Assembly (NCBI GenBank): GCA_905221605.1
Contig: CAJNDS010000125.1
Location: 734,696-798,695, forward strand
DNA: 64,000 bases
DNA from: Symbiodinium natans
Lineage: Eukaryota; Sar; Dinophyceae; Suessiales; Symbiodiniaceae
Direction: 5' to 3'
Position numbers and translations under genes: made by a program. Position 1 is the first letter of the stretch. Each line of letters opens with the position of its first letter. Below, piece after piece: positions 53,376-63,967 of this stretch. A model generated the notes under the pieces. The model was not told the DNA's origin. It ran no database searches and saw only the letters and a program-made list of their open reading frames with translations.

Positions 53376-53970
53376 GCCAGGCAGCCTCGCCCCCGAGCGC
53401 GTTCAGGTCCAGCGGCAGGCGCGGCCGACGAGGCCCGCAGTGAGGGGTCCCGCTGCTGTCATCTGCCGGAGCTGCTGTCGGTGCTGGCGCAGATGGACGA
53501 AGTATTGAAGTCCTCAACCCGATTTGTAAGCCCTTATACCAAAGTCCCGCCTCCTGAACCAGGCAGCGTCGCCGCCCCCGTTGCCAGGTCCAGTGGCAGC
53601 CGCCGTTGACCAGGAGGCCCGACTTTGGTGCAGCGAGCACCAGGAGGTTCTCGGGACAAATCCAAGCCCTTTACCAAACACTCACCCAAGCCCTAAACCC
53701 TAGAAACCCTAAAAACCCTCACCGACTCGTGGCACCCAAACGAGCGCGGGGCTCGTTTGGGTGCCACGATCCTGGAAGTTAGCCCCAAACCCTGCACCCT
53801 AAAGCCTAAAGCTTAAACCCTGAAGTCCAAGGCCTGAACCCTAAACCCTAAACCCTAAACCTCTCAGGACACATCCAAGCCCTGAGCCAAGCACTCAGAG
53901 TACTCCCGCTCCCTGATCAGGCAGCGTCGGCCGCGAGTCCACTGGCAGCCAGGGCAGCCATGGCCCTCGA
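53376..53970. repeat. Three diverged copies of a ~75-bp segment downstream of the kinase
   Basis: Copies near 53376-53448, 53552-53626 and 53911-53984 share CAGGCAGC.TCG, TCCA.TGGCAGC and GAGGCC. Could be relics of duplicated exons (frames such as GSVAAPVARSSGSRR) or a dispersed repeat. Confidence 0.65.
53728..53768. repeat. Hairpin family, copy 2 (perfect arms)
   Basis: CGTGGCACCCAAACGAGC, loop GCGGG, GCTCGTTTGGGTGCCACG: 18-base perfect arms, followed by ATCCTGGAAGTTA. Confidence 0.92.
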
Positions 53971-54053
53971 TGAGGCCGGCTCTCCAATTTGGGTTCTTTA
54001 GCAGCTTTAGTCTTGCAAGTCCCGGCTTTTGCCCCTATCTGCCTGCGTCACAG

Positions 54054-54112
54054 GATATTGGGGAAGTCATGGCGGAGAGATTCGTGGAGCTGACGCTGAC
54101 GCCTCTATGCAC
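54054..54112 (+). CDS. Short exon-like island
   Basis: After CACAG the frame DIGEVMAERFVELTLTPLC is open; CCCTAAA variants with extra A residues follow. It lies 730 bp beyond the kinase on the same strand and could be a further exon or a separate fragment. Confidence 0.3.
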
Positions 54113-54117
54113 GAAAA

Positions 54118-54430
54118 AAACCTAAAAAACCCTAGCAAACCCTAACAAACCCTAAGAAACCCTAAACCCTAAACCCTAAAACCCCCTAAACCCTAAACCC
54201 TAAACCCTAAACCCTAAAAAACCCAAAAAACCCTAAAAAAACCCTAAAAAAACCCTAACCAGCCCTAAAAAACCCTAAAAAACCCTAAAAAACCTTAAAC
54301 AACCCCAAAAAACCCTAAGCCCTAAACCCTAAAAAACCCTAAGAAACCCTAAGCCCTAACAAGCCCTAACAACCCCTAAACCCTAAACCTTAAACCCTAA
54401 ACCATAAACCCTAAACCCTAAACCCTAAGT
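54118..54430. repeat. CCCTAAAAAA-type expanded-spacing units
   Basis: Units keep CCCTA but the A run varies from three to seven bases (CCCTAAAAAA, CCCTAACAAA). Shows length drift of the A tract rather than base substitution. Confidence 0.85.
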
Positions 54431-54533
54431 CGTGGCACCCAAACGAGCGTGGGGCTCGTTTGGGTGGCAAGATCCTTGAAATAAACCCTAAGTCGTGGCA
54501 CCCGAACGAGCGTGGGGCTCGTTTGGGTGGCAA
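54431..54533. repeat. Hairpin family, copies 3 and 4 in tandem
   Basis: Two hairpins (54431-54470 and 54494-54533) inside a direct duplication of about 63 bp that also contains AAGATCCTTGAAAT and CCCTAAGT. Each has one arm mismatch (GGGTGGCA). Confidence 0.92.
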
Positions 54534-54557
54534 GATCCTTGAAATTAACCCTCAACC

Positions 54558-54632
54558 CAGCCACTTCCAAGCTGCACGCGGCACTTCCCGGCACTTCCAA
54601 GCTGCACTCGGCACTTCCAAGCTGCACGCGCT
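54558..54632. repeat. Tandem GCACTTCCAAGCTGCACGCG units
   Basis: Three to four units of about 20-27 bases. A related block with CACTTCCAAGGTGCACGCG is at 49668-49735, also within 200 bp of a hairpin-family copy, so the pair was probably duplicated together. Confidence 0.8.
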
Positions 54633-55738
54633 CTGAAAGCCCTGGGCAGCCACCCATTTCGAAGTTTCCGGAATCCGAAAGCTTCAAAATACGTGGTAAA
54701 AACCAATGAAAACAAGACGTGTGTGCGGCCTGGACGCGGGAAAGACCGTGATTTGCTGTGTGCGCCTTGGACGCGGACATGCGTGCGCCTTGAACGGTCC
54801 GGCCCCTAGGGGTGTGTAGGGTTTATATAGTCTTTAGGCTAGAGGCTGTGGGTTTGCTATGTTTAGGGCATTTTGGGGTTGAGGGTTGAGGGCTTTTTTG
54901 CTTCAGGGGCTGATCCCTCAACATTCGGAACCCTAAACCCTAAACCTTAAACCCTAAACCCTCATAAATCGGGTCCCTCAGACATCCACTGATCTACTTC
55001 TGATGTGTTAGCTTCGAGGCCGACTGGTTATAACTTCCTCAACAACTTTTTCAAAATTATGAAACCCCAGCTGAGCCCTAGAACCCCATCCCACCTTCGA
55101 ACTGAAACATTCTTGCCCGTGTCAAGGGCCCCTGATATTGCACTAAACAAAGTCCTCAGGGTTTGCTTTTGATGGCTTCTGGTTTTTCATAGGGTGTAGT
55201 GTTTAGGTTTCAGGGTCAAGGATTTAGGGTTTAGGCGGTTTAGGGTTTAGGGTCGTGTATGGAATGTGGACATTTAGGGTGTTAGGGCGTTGGCAGCCAT
55301 GTATGGTTAGGGTTTGGGGTTCAGTGTACAGTTTAGGTTTATAGGGTCCCCTTAGAAAACGGACTCCAATAAGGTACCCCTACTATCGTAAAGCCCTATT
55401 TAGATATTTAGGGTTTACAGGGTTGAGAGTTTTTAGGGCTCAGGGTTTAGGGTTTAGGTGGAGTTCCGAGTTTCGGTTGGGGGGTTTCAGGGTAAGAAGG
55501 CCTCCAAATCTACGTACCCTCAACTCCCGAAGTACCCTAAACATGGCCGTGAATAAAACCTTACCAACAGAAGTATCTACAGCCAGCTGCTTTCGGGTCT
55601 TCAAGGGGTGGTGAAGCCCTGAACCCTGAACCCTCAAACCCTCAAACCCCTCCAAACCCTGAAAGCCTGAAACCCTAAAGCCCTACGCCCTACAATCTTA
55701 ACACCCTACACCCTCCAGCCCTTATTCGGATGTTTCCA

Positions 55739-55849
55739 AAGCGTGATCCTAGAGCGCTCATGCCGACAGGTACGCCAAGAAGCGTTCCAACGGGTATGCT
55801 CAAGAAGAGCGGCCGCATGCACAGGACGCCTGGCCATATTCAAGTCTTT
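55739..55849 (+). CDS. Exon-like island with basic peptide
   Basis: The frame MFPKRDPRALMPTGTPRSVP then TGMLKKSGRMHRTPGHIQ is open, and CAA|GTCTTT would be a GT donor. Basic, Pro/Gly-rich; function unknown. CCCTAAA-like variants lie upstream. Confidence 0.4.
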
Positions 55850-56572
55850 TGGGCTCAAAACTGCCCTAAACCCTAAACACCTTACGCCTTACGTAATATG
55901 AAAACCTTTATAAAATAAGAGCTTCAAGAGCCTGAAATGTCCGGCGTACGGTTGAGCCCCTTTGCTCTTGTTGTGGTTCTAAGCCAGGTTGCCTCAGAGC
56001 TCCTTGTGTTGGGATTTAGGGTTTAGGGTTTAAGGTTTAGGGTTTGGGGTTTAGGGTTAGGGTTTAGGGTTTAGGCTTCAGGCTTCAGGGTTTAGGGTTC
56101 AGGGTTTGAGGCACCTCTCTCTTGAAGCAAGATGTCGCACTCGAAAGCCTCGGTCGGTGATGTCCTGCATCTGCAAGCCCTAAACCCTAAACCCTAGTCC
56201 CTGAACCCTAGACTAAACTTAAACCCTAAACCCAAACTTAAATCCTAAACTCTAAACCCTGACTCAGCGCAAGCCGTTCGTCCAAAGTAAGTGGTCAGCC
56301 TTTAGGGTTTAGGGTAACACCCCAAACCCTAAGCCCTAAATCCGACTGCGAAAGATCGTCTAGAATTGCCTTCCCCCCCCCCCCCCCCCCCCCTCCCACA
56401 AAATTACCCCAAACCCTAAGCCCCAAGAGCCCGAAGCTTTAAAGCTCTAAGCTAACAACCTAAACCCTAAATCCTACACGCTAAACCTGTCGAACTCTGA
56501 ACCCTACACCCTAAACCTTAAACCCCAAACCCATAAACAAACCCCACACCCTAAACCCACACCCTAAACCTT

Positions 56573-56728
56573 AAACCCTAAACCCTAAACCCTAAACCCT
56601 AAACCCCCCTAAACCCTAAACCCTAAACCCTAAACCCTAAACCCTAAACCCTAAACCCTAAACCCTAAACCCTAAACCCTAAACCCTAAACCCTAAACCC
56701 TAAACCCTAAACCCTAAACCCTAAACCC
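56573..56728. repeat. CCCTAAA array
   Basis: About 22 units, one C-rich slip near 56606. No firm exon is adjacent. Confidence 0.97.
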
Positions 56729-56794
56729 CAACCCAAACCTTTCTAAACCCCAAACCTCCCTGGAAAAAAAAAGAAAGCGCAGCCCGATCCCCTC

Positions 56795-56838
56795 AAGCGC
56801 CCTTGAGGAGCCCGACTCAGAGAGTCGGCGTCCCAGGG
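56795..56838 (+). CDS. Weak short exon-like island
   Basis: The frame SSALEEPDSESRRPR is open after a 150-bp CCCTAAA array. Very short; only composition supports it. Confidence 0.2.
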
Positions 56839-59132
56839 GGGTTTAGAGGATCATATTCAGGAATATGTTCAGAGGGTTTTAAGGGCCATCCTAGAAGATC
56901 AGGCTGGAAAAACTTGAGGCCCTATGTAAGCCTGATGTACTGGTACCAGGCTTGGGACTCGAGGTGATTTGAGCAGTAGGTGTATTTGGTCCCCTAAACC
57001 CTAAACCCTAAACCCTGGATAACCGACTGTCGGGTCGTCAGAGAGATCACAATATGGAGCCAGGCATGCTTCACTTGTGAAGAGTTCGTTTCTGTATTTT
57101 GGGTGTATGTGGGGTGTTTACGAACACAGGGAACCCCTATAAGAGACCCCCACATAGTATAGGATCCCCTTATAATGAGGACCCCAAAAAGGTATCCCTG
57201 ATATCGTAAACCCCCCCCATGCGTGTGTGAGAGAGAGCGAGTCTGTGTGTTGGTGGCCTGTGGTTCTCGCTGAATCGCTGCAACAGTCCGAAGCCTTGTT
57301 GGGAATGGTGGGCTTCTTCTTCAGGTAGCTTGCGACTTTGGCAGACAAGCTTGTTCAATTTGATTGCTTCAGCCCTAAACTCTAGGAAGGCCTCATGAAG
57401 GCTTGGGGGGTGTAGGGTTCACGATCATAGGGCCTTTCAGGGGGGACCTAATACCCTAAACCCTGAACCCTAAACCCGAAACCCTAAACCCTAAACCCTA
57501 AACCCTAAACCCCAAACCTACACCCGAAACCCTAAAATCGAAGGGAATGCCTAAGCTGATAAGGAACCCAGGCGGGGTTACAAGGCAGGGGGGTGCAAGG
57601 GCCCCATATTCCCCAAAATAGAGAGTTCATAAATCCCACATCAGCCTTAGTAAGCCCTAACCCTAAACCCTAAACCCTAAACCCTAAACCCTAAACCCTA
57701 AACCCTAAACCCTAAACCCTAAACCCTAAAACCCTGAACCCTTGCACCCCTCCCCTTCACCCTGAAACCCTAAACCCTAAACCCTAAGCTCAAGGCCCTG
57801 GAAGTCCGAATCCCCAGTAAAGGGTTTAGGGTAGATTTTAGGTTTCGGTTCTTTTTTTGGTTTTGGGGTTTAGGGTGTAGGGTTTAGGGGCTCAGGGGTT
57901 TAGGGGTTGGGGTTCGGGGTGCAGGGCATTACAGCTGCAGGGACCCAGAGTGGCATGGTAGTCGTTCCCTCAAGGGAACCTACGTCCCAAAGCCCTAAAC
58001 CCCAACTGAACCCTAAACCCTAAACCCGAAGGCTTCGGGATTTTTGCGGGCACCAAAGCCCTAAACCCTAAACCCTAAACCCAGATTTGTAGAGCCTCCC
58101 GAGGCGGCGAGGATAAGGACCTGTGGGGGAGGGGATCAGGGTGCAAGGCGACCGGGCCGAGGCTTACACCCTGAATAACGGCTAAGGTTTAGGGTTTAGG
58201 GTTGAGGGGTTAGGGTTTAGGGTTTAGGGTTTAGGGTTTAGGGTTTAGGGTTTAGGGTTTAGGCTTACGGGGCTTAGGGTTTTGTTGTGTTTATACCCTG
58301 CTTAGTCCTAGCCGCTTTCCTGACACAAACGCCCCAAAGCTTAAGCCCTAAAAACTCGACCCTAAAATTCCTCTGAACCTCAGCCTCCTTCAACAACATC
58401 CAGTTAATGCCAAACCCCAAACCCTAAACCTGAAATCACATAAACCACCAATGCTTAGAAGCCCCAAGCCCTAAACCTCTTTCTTACCAGTACGAACGAC
58501 ATTCTCTTTAAGGACCCTTAAGCCCAGGGTTTAGGGCTTAGGGAGTTCAGGTTTTACCTTCAGCCCTGAATCCCCAAACCTGAAATCCCAAACACTACAC
58601 GCTGGTGCCGCGCAGCAATGTGGAGTCGTTGCGATGGTCACATAGGTGGAGGGTGCTTGAACGTTCGTCGGTAGCTGTAGGTAGGGATGGCGGGTAAAGA
58701 AGTCAAAGGACGGCAGGGGACATCGGACCCTGCATTCCTTTTTTTTTCAATCTTTACTGGCACCTTCAACGGTTAGGCTTTTTTTAGTGGTTTAGCGTCT
58801 AAAGGGTTTAAGGTTTAGGGTTTGCGGGAACGGTAACCTGAGTGTTATGCTTTGGCTTTTTGGGGCATGTAACGGGTTTCTGGGCTAGGCAGGCGAAAGT
58901 TGCTTTTTCAGTGAGGTGCCAGGTGCAGCCGAGTATCGCGGCATTCTTGCAGCAGTGATGAAGGGTTGGGGGTTACAGTCTTTAGGGTTCAGGGCGGCCC
59001 GAGGTATAGGTCAGTTAAAATGATATTGCGCAATATAGGTTCTCAAGCCCTAAAAAGCCCGTAAACCCCAAGCCCTATAGCCCTAGGCCCTGAAGCGCTA
59101 TCAGCCCCTAAACCCTAAACCCTAAACCCCAG

Positions 59133-59225
59133 GAGGATGATCGGCTCTACGCACTTCCCAGCGTCTACCTAGCAGAGCTGCCCATCAACATCACGGAGAA
59201 TGGTGTGCGCCATATCCTGCAAGAG
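59133..59225 (+). CDS. RRM exon (beta1/alpha1) of an RNA-binding protein
   Basis: After CCCCAG the frame EDDRLYALPSVYLAELPINI then TENGVRHILQE is a good RNA-recognition motif start: VYLAELP matches the RNP2 strand and ITENGVRHIL the following helix. The length is 31 codons; GAG|GCCCCT gives a GC donor at phase 0. CCCTAAA precedes and a long TTTAGGG array follows. Likely nuclear RNA binding; specific protein not identified. Confidence 0.6.
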
Positions 59226-59696
59226 GCCCCTGGGCTCTAAAGGGGTTTAGGGTTTAGGGTTTAGGGTTTAGGGTTTAGGGTTTAGGGTTTAGGGTTTAGG
59301 GTTTAGGGTTTAGGGCTAGGGTTTAGGGTTTAGGCTTAGGGGTTTAGGGTTTAGGATTTCGAGTTTAGGGTTTAGGGTTTGGAGGTTTTTCACAGGGTAT
59401 CTAAGGGTTTGATACGGGTTCCCCGTTAGCTTTCGGTTTCAGGGGCTTAGGGTTTTGGTGTTTCAGGGGCCTGAGATTTTGGCAGGTCCTTCTTCCATTC
59501 CCCCCCCCCCCCCCCACAGGTTCTTCAGCACCTGTGAACTAGAAAGTTTCTGCTGTCGCAGGCATAATATCTATCACTGCTTCTGTTTCTAGTGAGCTGC
59601 TAAAACTACCGCGTGTTCACTGGCTTGCCAGCTGCTCAAACTGGGTGTCACTGTAGCCTCAGTGTGCCCTCAACATAGGATTCTGCTGGCATGGGC

Positions 59697-59808
59697 TACC
59701 CTAAACCCTAAACCCTAAACCCTAAACCCTAAACCCTAAACCCTAAACCCTAAACCCTAAACCCTAAACCCTAAACCCTAAACCCTAAACCCAAACCCTA
59801 AACCCTAA
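59697..59808. repeat. CCCTAAA array
   Basis: About 16 units between exons of the RRM-like gene; the TTTAGGG partner is at 59245-59325, so the intron opens with one and later carries the other. Confidence 0.97.
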
Positions 59809-60369
59809 AGCATAAGCCTAAAGCCTAAAGCCTAAACCCTGCCCCCCCCCCCCCCTCCCCTCAAAACTCTTCATCCCCAATCCGCAGCCCCTTTGTCCTC
59901 CCGATGGGGGCCCTCTGGCTTTTTTGGGTTGATGTGAAGTATCTTTTAAGTGAAGTTTCGATACTGAATTTTCCAAAATTAGGGGTACCTTTTTTGGGGT
60001 CCGTATTTTATAAGGGAATCCTGTTTTTGGGGTATTTTCGTTAACCCGCATATTGCGGACACGGACAATGATGCTGAACCCTAAGCCCTACAAACCCTAC
60101 ACCCGTAAGCATAAACCCTAAACCCCAAAGCCTGAACCCTACAAACCCTACACCCTGAACCCTGAAGCCATGAATGAAGTCTCACACCTTAAGGCTCGCA
60201 AAGGATCCTAAGTACCGTTTTGGGGGACACTTACCCAAACCGTAGGAGTAATTCCTATTATAGAAACCCTCCTTGCTACTATGTAGGTACGCAGGCCCTA
60301 AACCCGAAGCCCTAAGCCCTAAACCCTAAACCCTAAACCCTAAGATCCCCCCCCCCCCCCCAACCCAGC

Positions 60370-60459
60370 ATCCCCGGAAAGAGGTGGATGCCTACGTTCC
60401 CGAATTGGTAGCCGTGAACTTCCTGCAGCAAAAGAGCAAGGCGTGCCCCCCGGGTGTAG
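60370..60459 (+). CDS. Exon-like island, probably same RNA-binding gene
   Basis: The frame KEVDAYVPELVAVNFLQQKS then KACPPG is open after CCAG or AAAG. VAVNFLQQKSKA could be RRM strand 3 into helix 2. Flanked by CCCTAAA then a C tract upstream, and TTTAGGG downstream. Confidence 0.45.
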
Positions 60460-60664
60460 GGTTTAGGGTTTAGGGTTTAGGGTTTAGGGTGCAGGGTGCA
60501 GGGTTTAGGGTTAGGGTTTAGGGTTTAGGGTGCAGGGTTTAGGGTTTAGGGTTTAGGGTTTCGGGTTTAGGGTTAACGGTTTAGGGTTTAGGGTGCAGGG
60601 TGTAGGGTTTAGGGTTTAGGGCTTAGGGTTTAAGGTGCAGGGTGTAGGGTTTAGGGGTTACTTC

Positions 60665-60862
60665 CCCAGGTCCCTATAGGCATATAGTGCATACTTGAGC
60701 CTTGAAGGGGTTCCATTTTAGTACCCTAAACCCTGAACCCTAAACCCGAAACCCTGAACCCTAAACTCTAAACCCTGAACCCTAAACCCTAAGCCCTAAA
60801 CCCTAAACCCTGTTCCTTCATAGTAGCTTTAGGACCCAAGTGTTTGCTGTAAAGTTGCTTGG
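60665..60862. mobile_element. Family G element interrupted by a CCCTAAA-type array
   Basis: Reads ATACTTGAGCCTTGAAGGGG and TTCCATTTTAGTA, then about 90 bp of CCCTAAA/CCCTGAA units, then resumes TTCCTTCATAGTAGCTTTAG. Uninterrupted copies read straight across this point. Confidence 0.7.
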
Positions 60863-62357
60863 GCCACGTGGGGTTCAGGCTCCACACTTGGGCGGCGGCG
60901 GTTGGAATCGGTTTCCTGGTAGGCCCTCGGTTTAGGGTTTAGGGTTTAGGGTTTAGGGTCTAGGGTCTAGGGTTTAGGGTTTAGGGAAAGGAACCCCTTC
61001 AATCTTTGGTTCGGGCTGGTTTGGGGTTCGGAGGAGCTCAGGGCTCGAAGTGCAGCTTCCTGGGTCTTGCAGCTGCTAATAGTTGATGCGGTTTAGGGTT
61101 TAGGGTTTATAGGGTTTAGGGTTTAGGGTTTAGGGTTCAGGGTAGCCATGACTTGCGCAATCCTGCGGGATACCTGCCACTTGGAATCTACAAGCGAGGG
61201 TGTAGAGCTTAGGAGTTTTAAAGTATGGTCCTGTAGAAGGGCCCATACGGAGAAAAGGGACTCCAAAAAATCCCATAACTCAGACCCTAAACCCCAATCC
61301 CTAAACCCTAAACCCCAAACCCTAAACCCTGAACCCCGAGCGCTCAACCCCCAGACCCTTAACCCCAAATATGAGGTGTAGGGTGTAGGGTTCAAGGTTT
61401 AGGGTTTAGGGTTTAGGGTGTGGGTTTAGGGTTTAGGGTTTAGGGTTTAGGGTTTAGGGTTTAGGGTTTAGGGTTTAGGGTTTAGGGCTTTTACATACAC
61501 AAACTCAACCTCTCGGCGTCACAAACCCGCCAGGGCAGCCATCGCTGCTGCCTCTTGAGGCCAGCAGAACCTTCAACCCACCCTCAGTCCCACATCCTAT
61601 CTTCTAAGAGAGGGTTTAGGGTTTAGGGTTTCGGGTTTAGGGTTTAGGGTTTAGACCCTAAACCCTAAACCCTACAAGCCTTAAATCCTGAACACTAAGC
61701 CTCCTGCACCCCTACACCCTCAACCTCCAAAGTCCTCCCCGAGATCTGCCCACGCGCCCAGTTTAAACCTGGGGTCATGACCTATAATCATGATAATTGG
61801 GTTGGCACTTTGAGTCAACCCTAGACCCCAGAACCCTAAACCCTACACCCCAAACCCTGAGCTAGGGTTGAGGGTTTTGAGTTTAGGGTTTCGGGTTTCG
61901 GGTTTAGGGTTCAGGGTTTAGGGTTAAGAGAACCCCGGAAGAGCCCAACAGGCAGAGGTTTCATAGGACATAGAAGTGACCCCAGACGGGACCTCAGAAC
62001 AACTCTGGAATTTTACAGCGGGCTTCTGGAGATTTTAGGGTTTGGAAGAAGAGTACGCGACTCAGCGGCGTGCATTGGGGTAATGTGCTTCTCCGTCTTG
62101 GTACCCCTCAAAGCGGAAGCAACGCCAAACGCTACGCCCAGACCGCCCTAAACCCAAAACCCTCAATAAAAGCCCTAAGCCCTAAACCCTGAATCATAGG
62201 TTCTCGCAGCGTCCCCCACCTAAACCCTAAACCGTAAACCCTATACCCTAAGCCCCAAACCCTAAACCCTAAGCCCGAAACCCTAAACCCTAAACCCTGA
62301 ACCCTGAACCCTGAACCCTGAACCTAAACCCTAGCCCTAAACCCTAAACCCTGCAAG

Positions 62358-62451
62358 GTATCCCAACTTAGAGACGGCGGAGGAGGTCGCCCAGAGGGTG
62401 AATGGCTTCATGGTCTACCATCCCGACGACAAGACAAGGTGCCAACTGCAA
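62358..62451 (+). CDS. RRM-like exon (alpha2) of an RNA-binding protein
   Basis: After TGCAAG the frame YPNLETAEEVAQRVNGFMVY then HPDDKTRCQLQ fits RRM helix 2 and the VNG..V turn before strand 4. A GT donor at 62439 is an alternative end. CCCTAAA precedes and TTTAGGG follows, as for the 59133 exon 3 kb upstream. Confidence 0.5.
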
Positions 62452-62453
62452 GG

Positions 62454-62565
62454 GGTTTAGGGTTTAGGGTTTAGGGTTTAGGGTTTAGGGTTTAGGGTTT
62501 AAGGTTTAGGGTTTAGGGTTTAGGGTTTAGGGTTTAGGGTTTAGGGTTTAGGGTTTAGGGTTTGG
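62454..62565. repeat. TTTAGGG array
   Basis: About 16 units directly after the RRM-like exon at 62358; a CCCTAAA array at 62855-62925 precedes the next exon candidate. Confidence 0.97.
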
Positions 62566-62946
62566 GGCCTCTTGTAGTGTGCAGGGGTTGATTTGGGGGC
62601 TTGCCGTCTACCTTCTACAGTTTCAAGGGCTTCGGAAGAATCTGGCACCCTTAAACCCTAACTCCCAAACCCTGAACCCTAAATCAAGGGTCGATGGTGT
62701 TTCTAAGGCGCATGTTTGCTTGAACACAAATCGGTCACACATGGTCACATGGCGCGTAGTAGTTCGCATTGAGCGATGACCTCGATGAAGACAGTTGTTC
62801 TGAGACACTTCGTTCTGAGTAACTTCCTAGACTGTCAAAAGGCCTAAACCTTAAACCCTGAACCCTAAACCCTAAACCCTAAACCCTAAACCCTAAACCC
62901 TAAACCCTAAACCCTAAACCCTAAGCCTCAATCTCTCTGTAGCCCA

Positions 62947-63026
62947 GGCCGGTTCGAGCGAAGGTGGCAAAGCACGCCAGGATGTTCAACCAGTTTTGCA
63001 CGGACGCCTGCCCTGGTCATCCTCAA
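62947..63026 (+). CDS. Exon-like island, frame uncertain
   Basis: After CCCAG one frame reads AGSSEGGKARQDVQPVLHGR and another PVRAKVAKHARMFNQFCTDA. CCCTAAA array upstream (62855-62925) and TTTAGGG array downstream. Function not recognised. Confidence 0.35.
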
Positions 63027-63244
63027 CCCTCAACACGAAGAGTTGGGGTTTGGGGTTTAGGGTTTAGGGTTTAGGGTTTAGGGTTTAGGGTTTAGGGGTT
63101 AGGGTTTAGGGTTTAGGCTTTAGGGTTTAGGGTTTGGGGTTTAGGGCCTAGGCCTCACAAGCAAAAAGCTCTGGGGGTTTCACCGCAGGATTCAGGGGTA
63201 TGAGAAGTGTAGTGTTCAGCTTCCCCTAAACCCTAAACCCTAAA

Positions 63245-63341
63245 CCCTGAACCCTGAACCCTGAACCCTGAACCCTGAACCCTGAACCCTGAACCCTGAA
63301 CCCTGAACCCTGAACCCTGAACCCTGAACCCTGAACCCTGA
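63245..63341. repeat. Homogeneous CCCTGAA variant array
   Basis: About 13-14 perfect copies of the variant CCCTGAA, bordered by standard CCCTAAA units. Uniform variants imply local amplification of one mutated unit. Confidence 0.95.
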
Positions 63342-63663
63342 AAACTAAACCTGGTGTTCAGGACTTGGGGTTAAATTGGGGTTTTGTCTGTTGGGGTCCG
63401 CCTTTGGCCCAAAGGGCAAGCAAACAGAGGGTTTAGGGTTTAGGGTTTAGGTGTAGGGTTTAGGGTTTAGGGCTTGGTGTTCACGGCACACACACTTTGC
63501 AACCTCAAAACCTGCACCCTCACCCTAATCCCTGAACCCTCTCTTATTTCGATCCCCCCCCCCCCCCCCCCCGATGCCAGCATCTTTGAGAACACCACTG
63601 GTGATGTTCCCTTCCCTTTAGCAGAAGATGCGTCGTCCAATGAGTCTGAGGACGCAACTTGTC

Positions 63664-63764
63664 AGAGGGCGAGGATGTTGAGGTCCAAGAGCCACACTCA
63701 CCAGATTATCAGGAAAAGCACAGCGACGATGATGATGACAAGCCTGACGGTGGTTCTTCGTCTT

Positions 63765-63765
<1 letters not shown>
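63664..63765 (+). CDS. Acidic exon before a C tract
   Basis: After TTGTCAG the frame EDVEVQEPHSPDYQEKHSDD then DDDKPDGGSSSY is open up to a poly-C tract of over 30 bases. A second frame (SNESEDATCQRARML...) is open across the same DNA, but the acidic frame looks more like real protein. It may be the acidic tail of the RRM-type gene upstream. Confidence 0.4.

Positions 63766-63766
<1 letters not shown>

Positions 63767-63798
<32 letters not shown>
63767..63798. repeat. Poly-C tract
   Basis: Over 30 C in a row, after the acidic exon. Other long C/G tracts occur at 11143, 18975, 23708, 36704, 42806, 56372 and 59503. Confidence 0.95.
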
Positions 63799-63929
63799 TG
63801 AGGTGCCTGATTCTGAAACCCTAAACCCTAAACCTTAAAGCCCCAAACCCTGGAATTGTTTCGTAAGACTGCGTGTCGCAGCAGTAGGTGTGTTTTTTGT
63901 TCGCCCAGTTTGCTTGTAGAGACCCTAAA

Positions 63930-63967
<38 letters not shown>

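Noticed and set aside
63245-63341. CRISPR array
   Set aside because: Units are uninterrupted 7-mers with no spacers; the context is eukaryotic.
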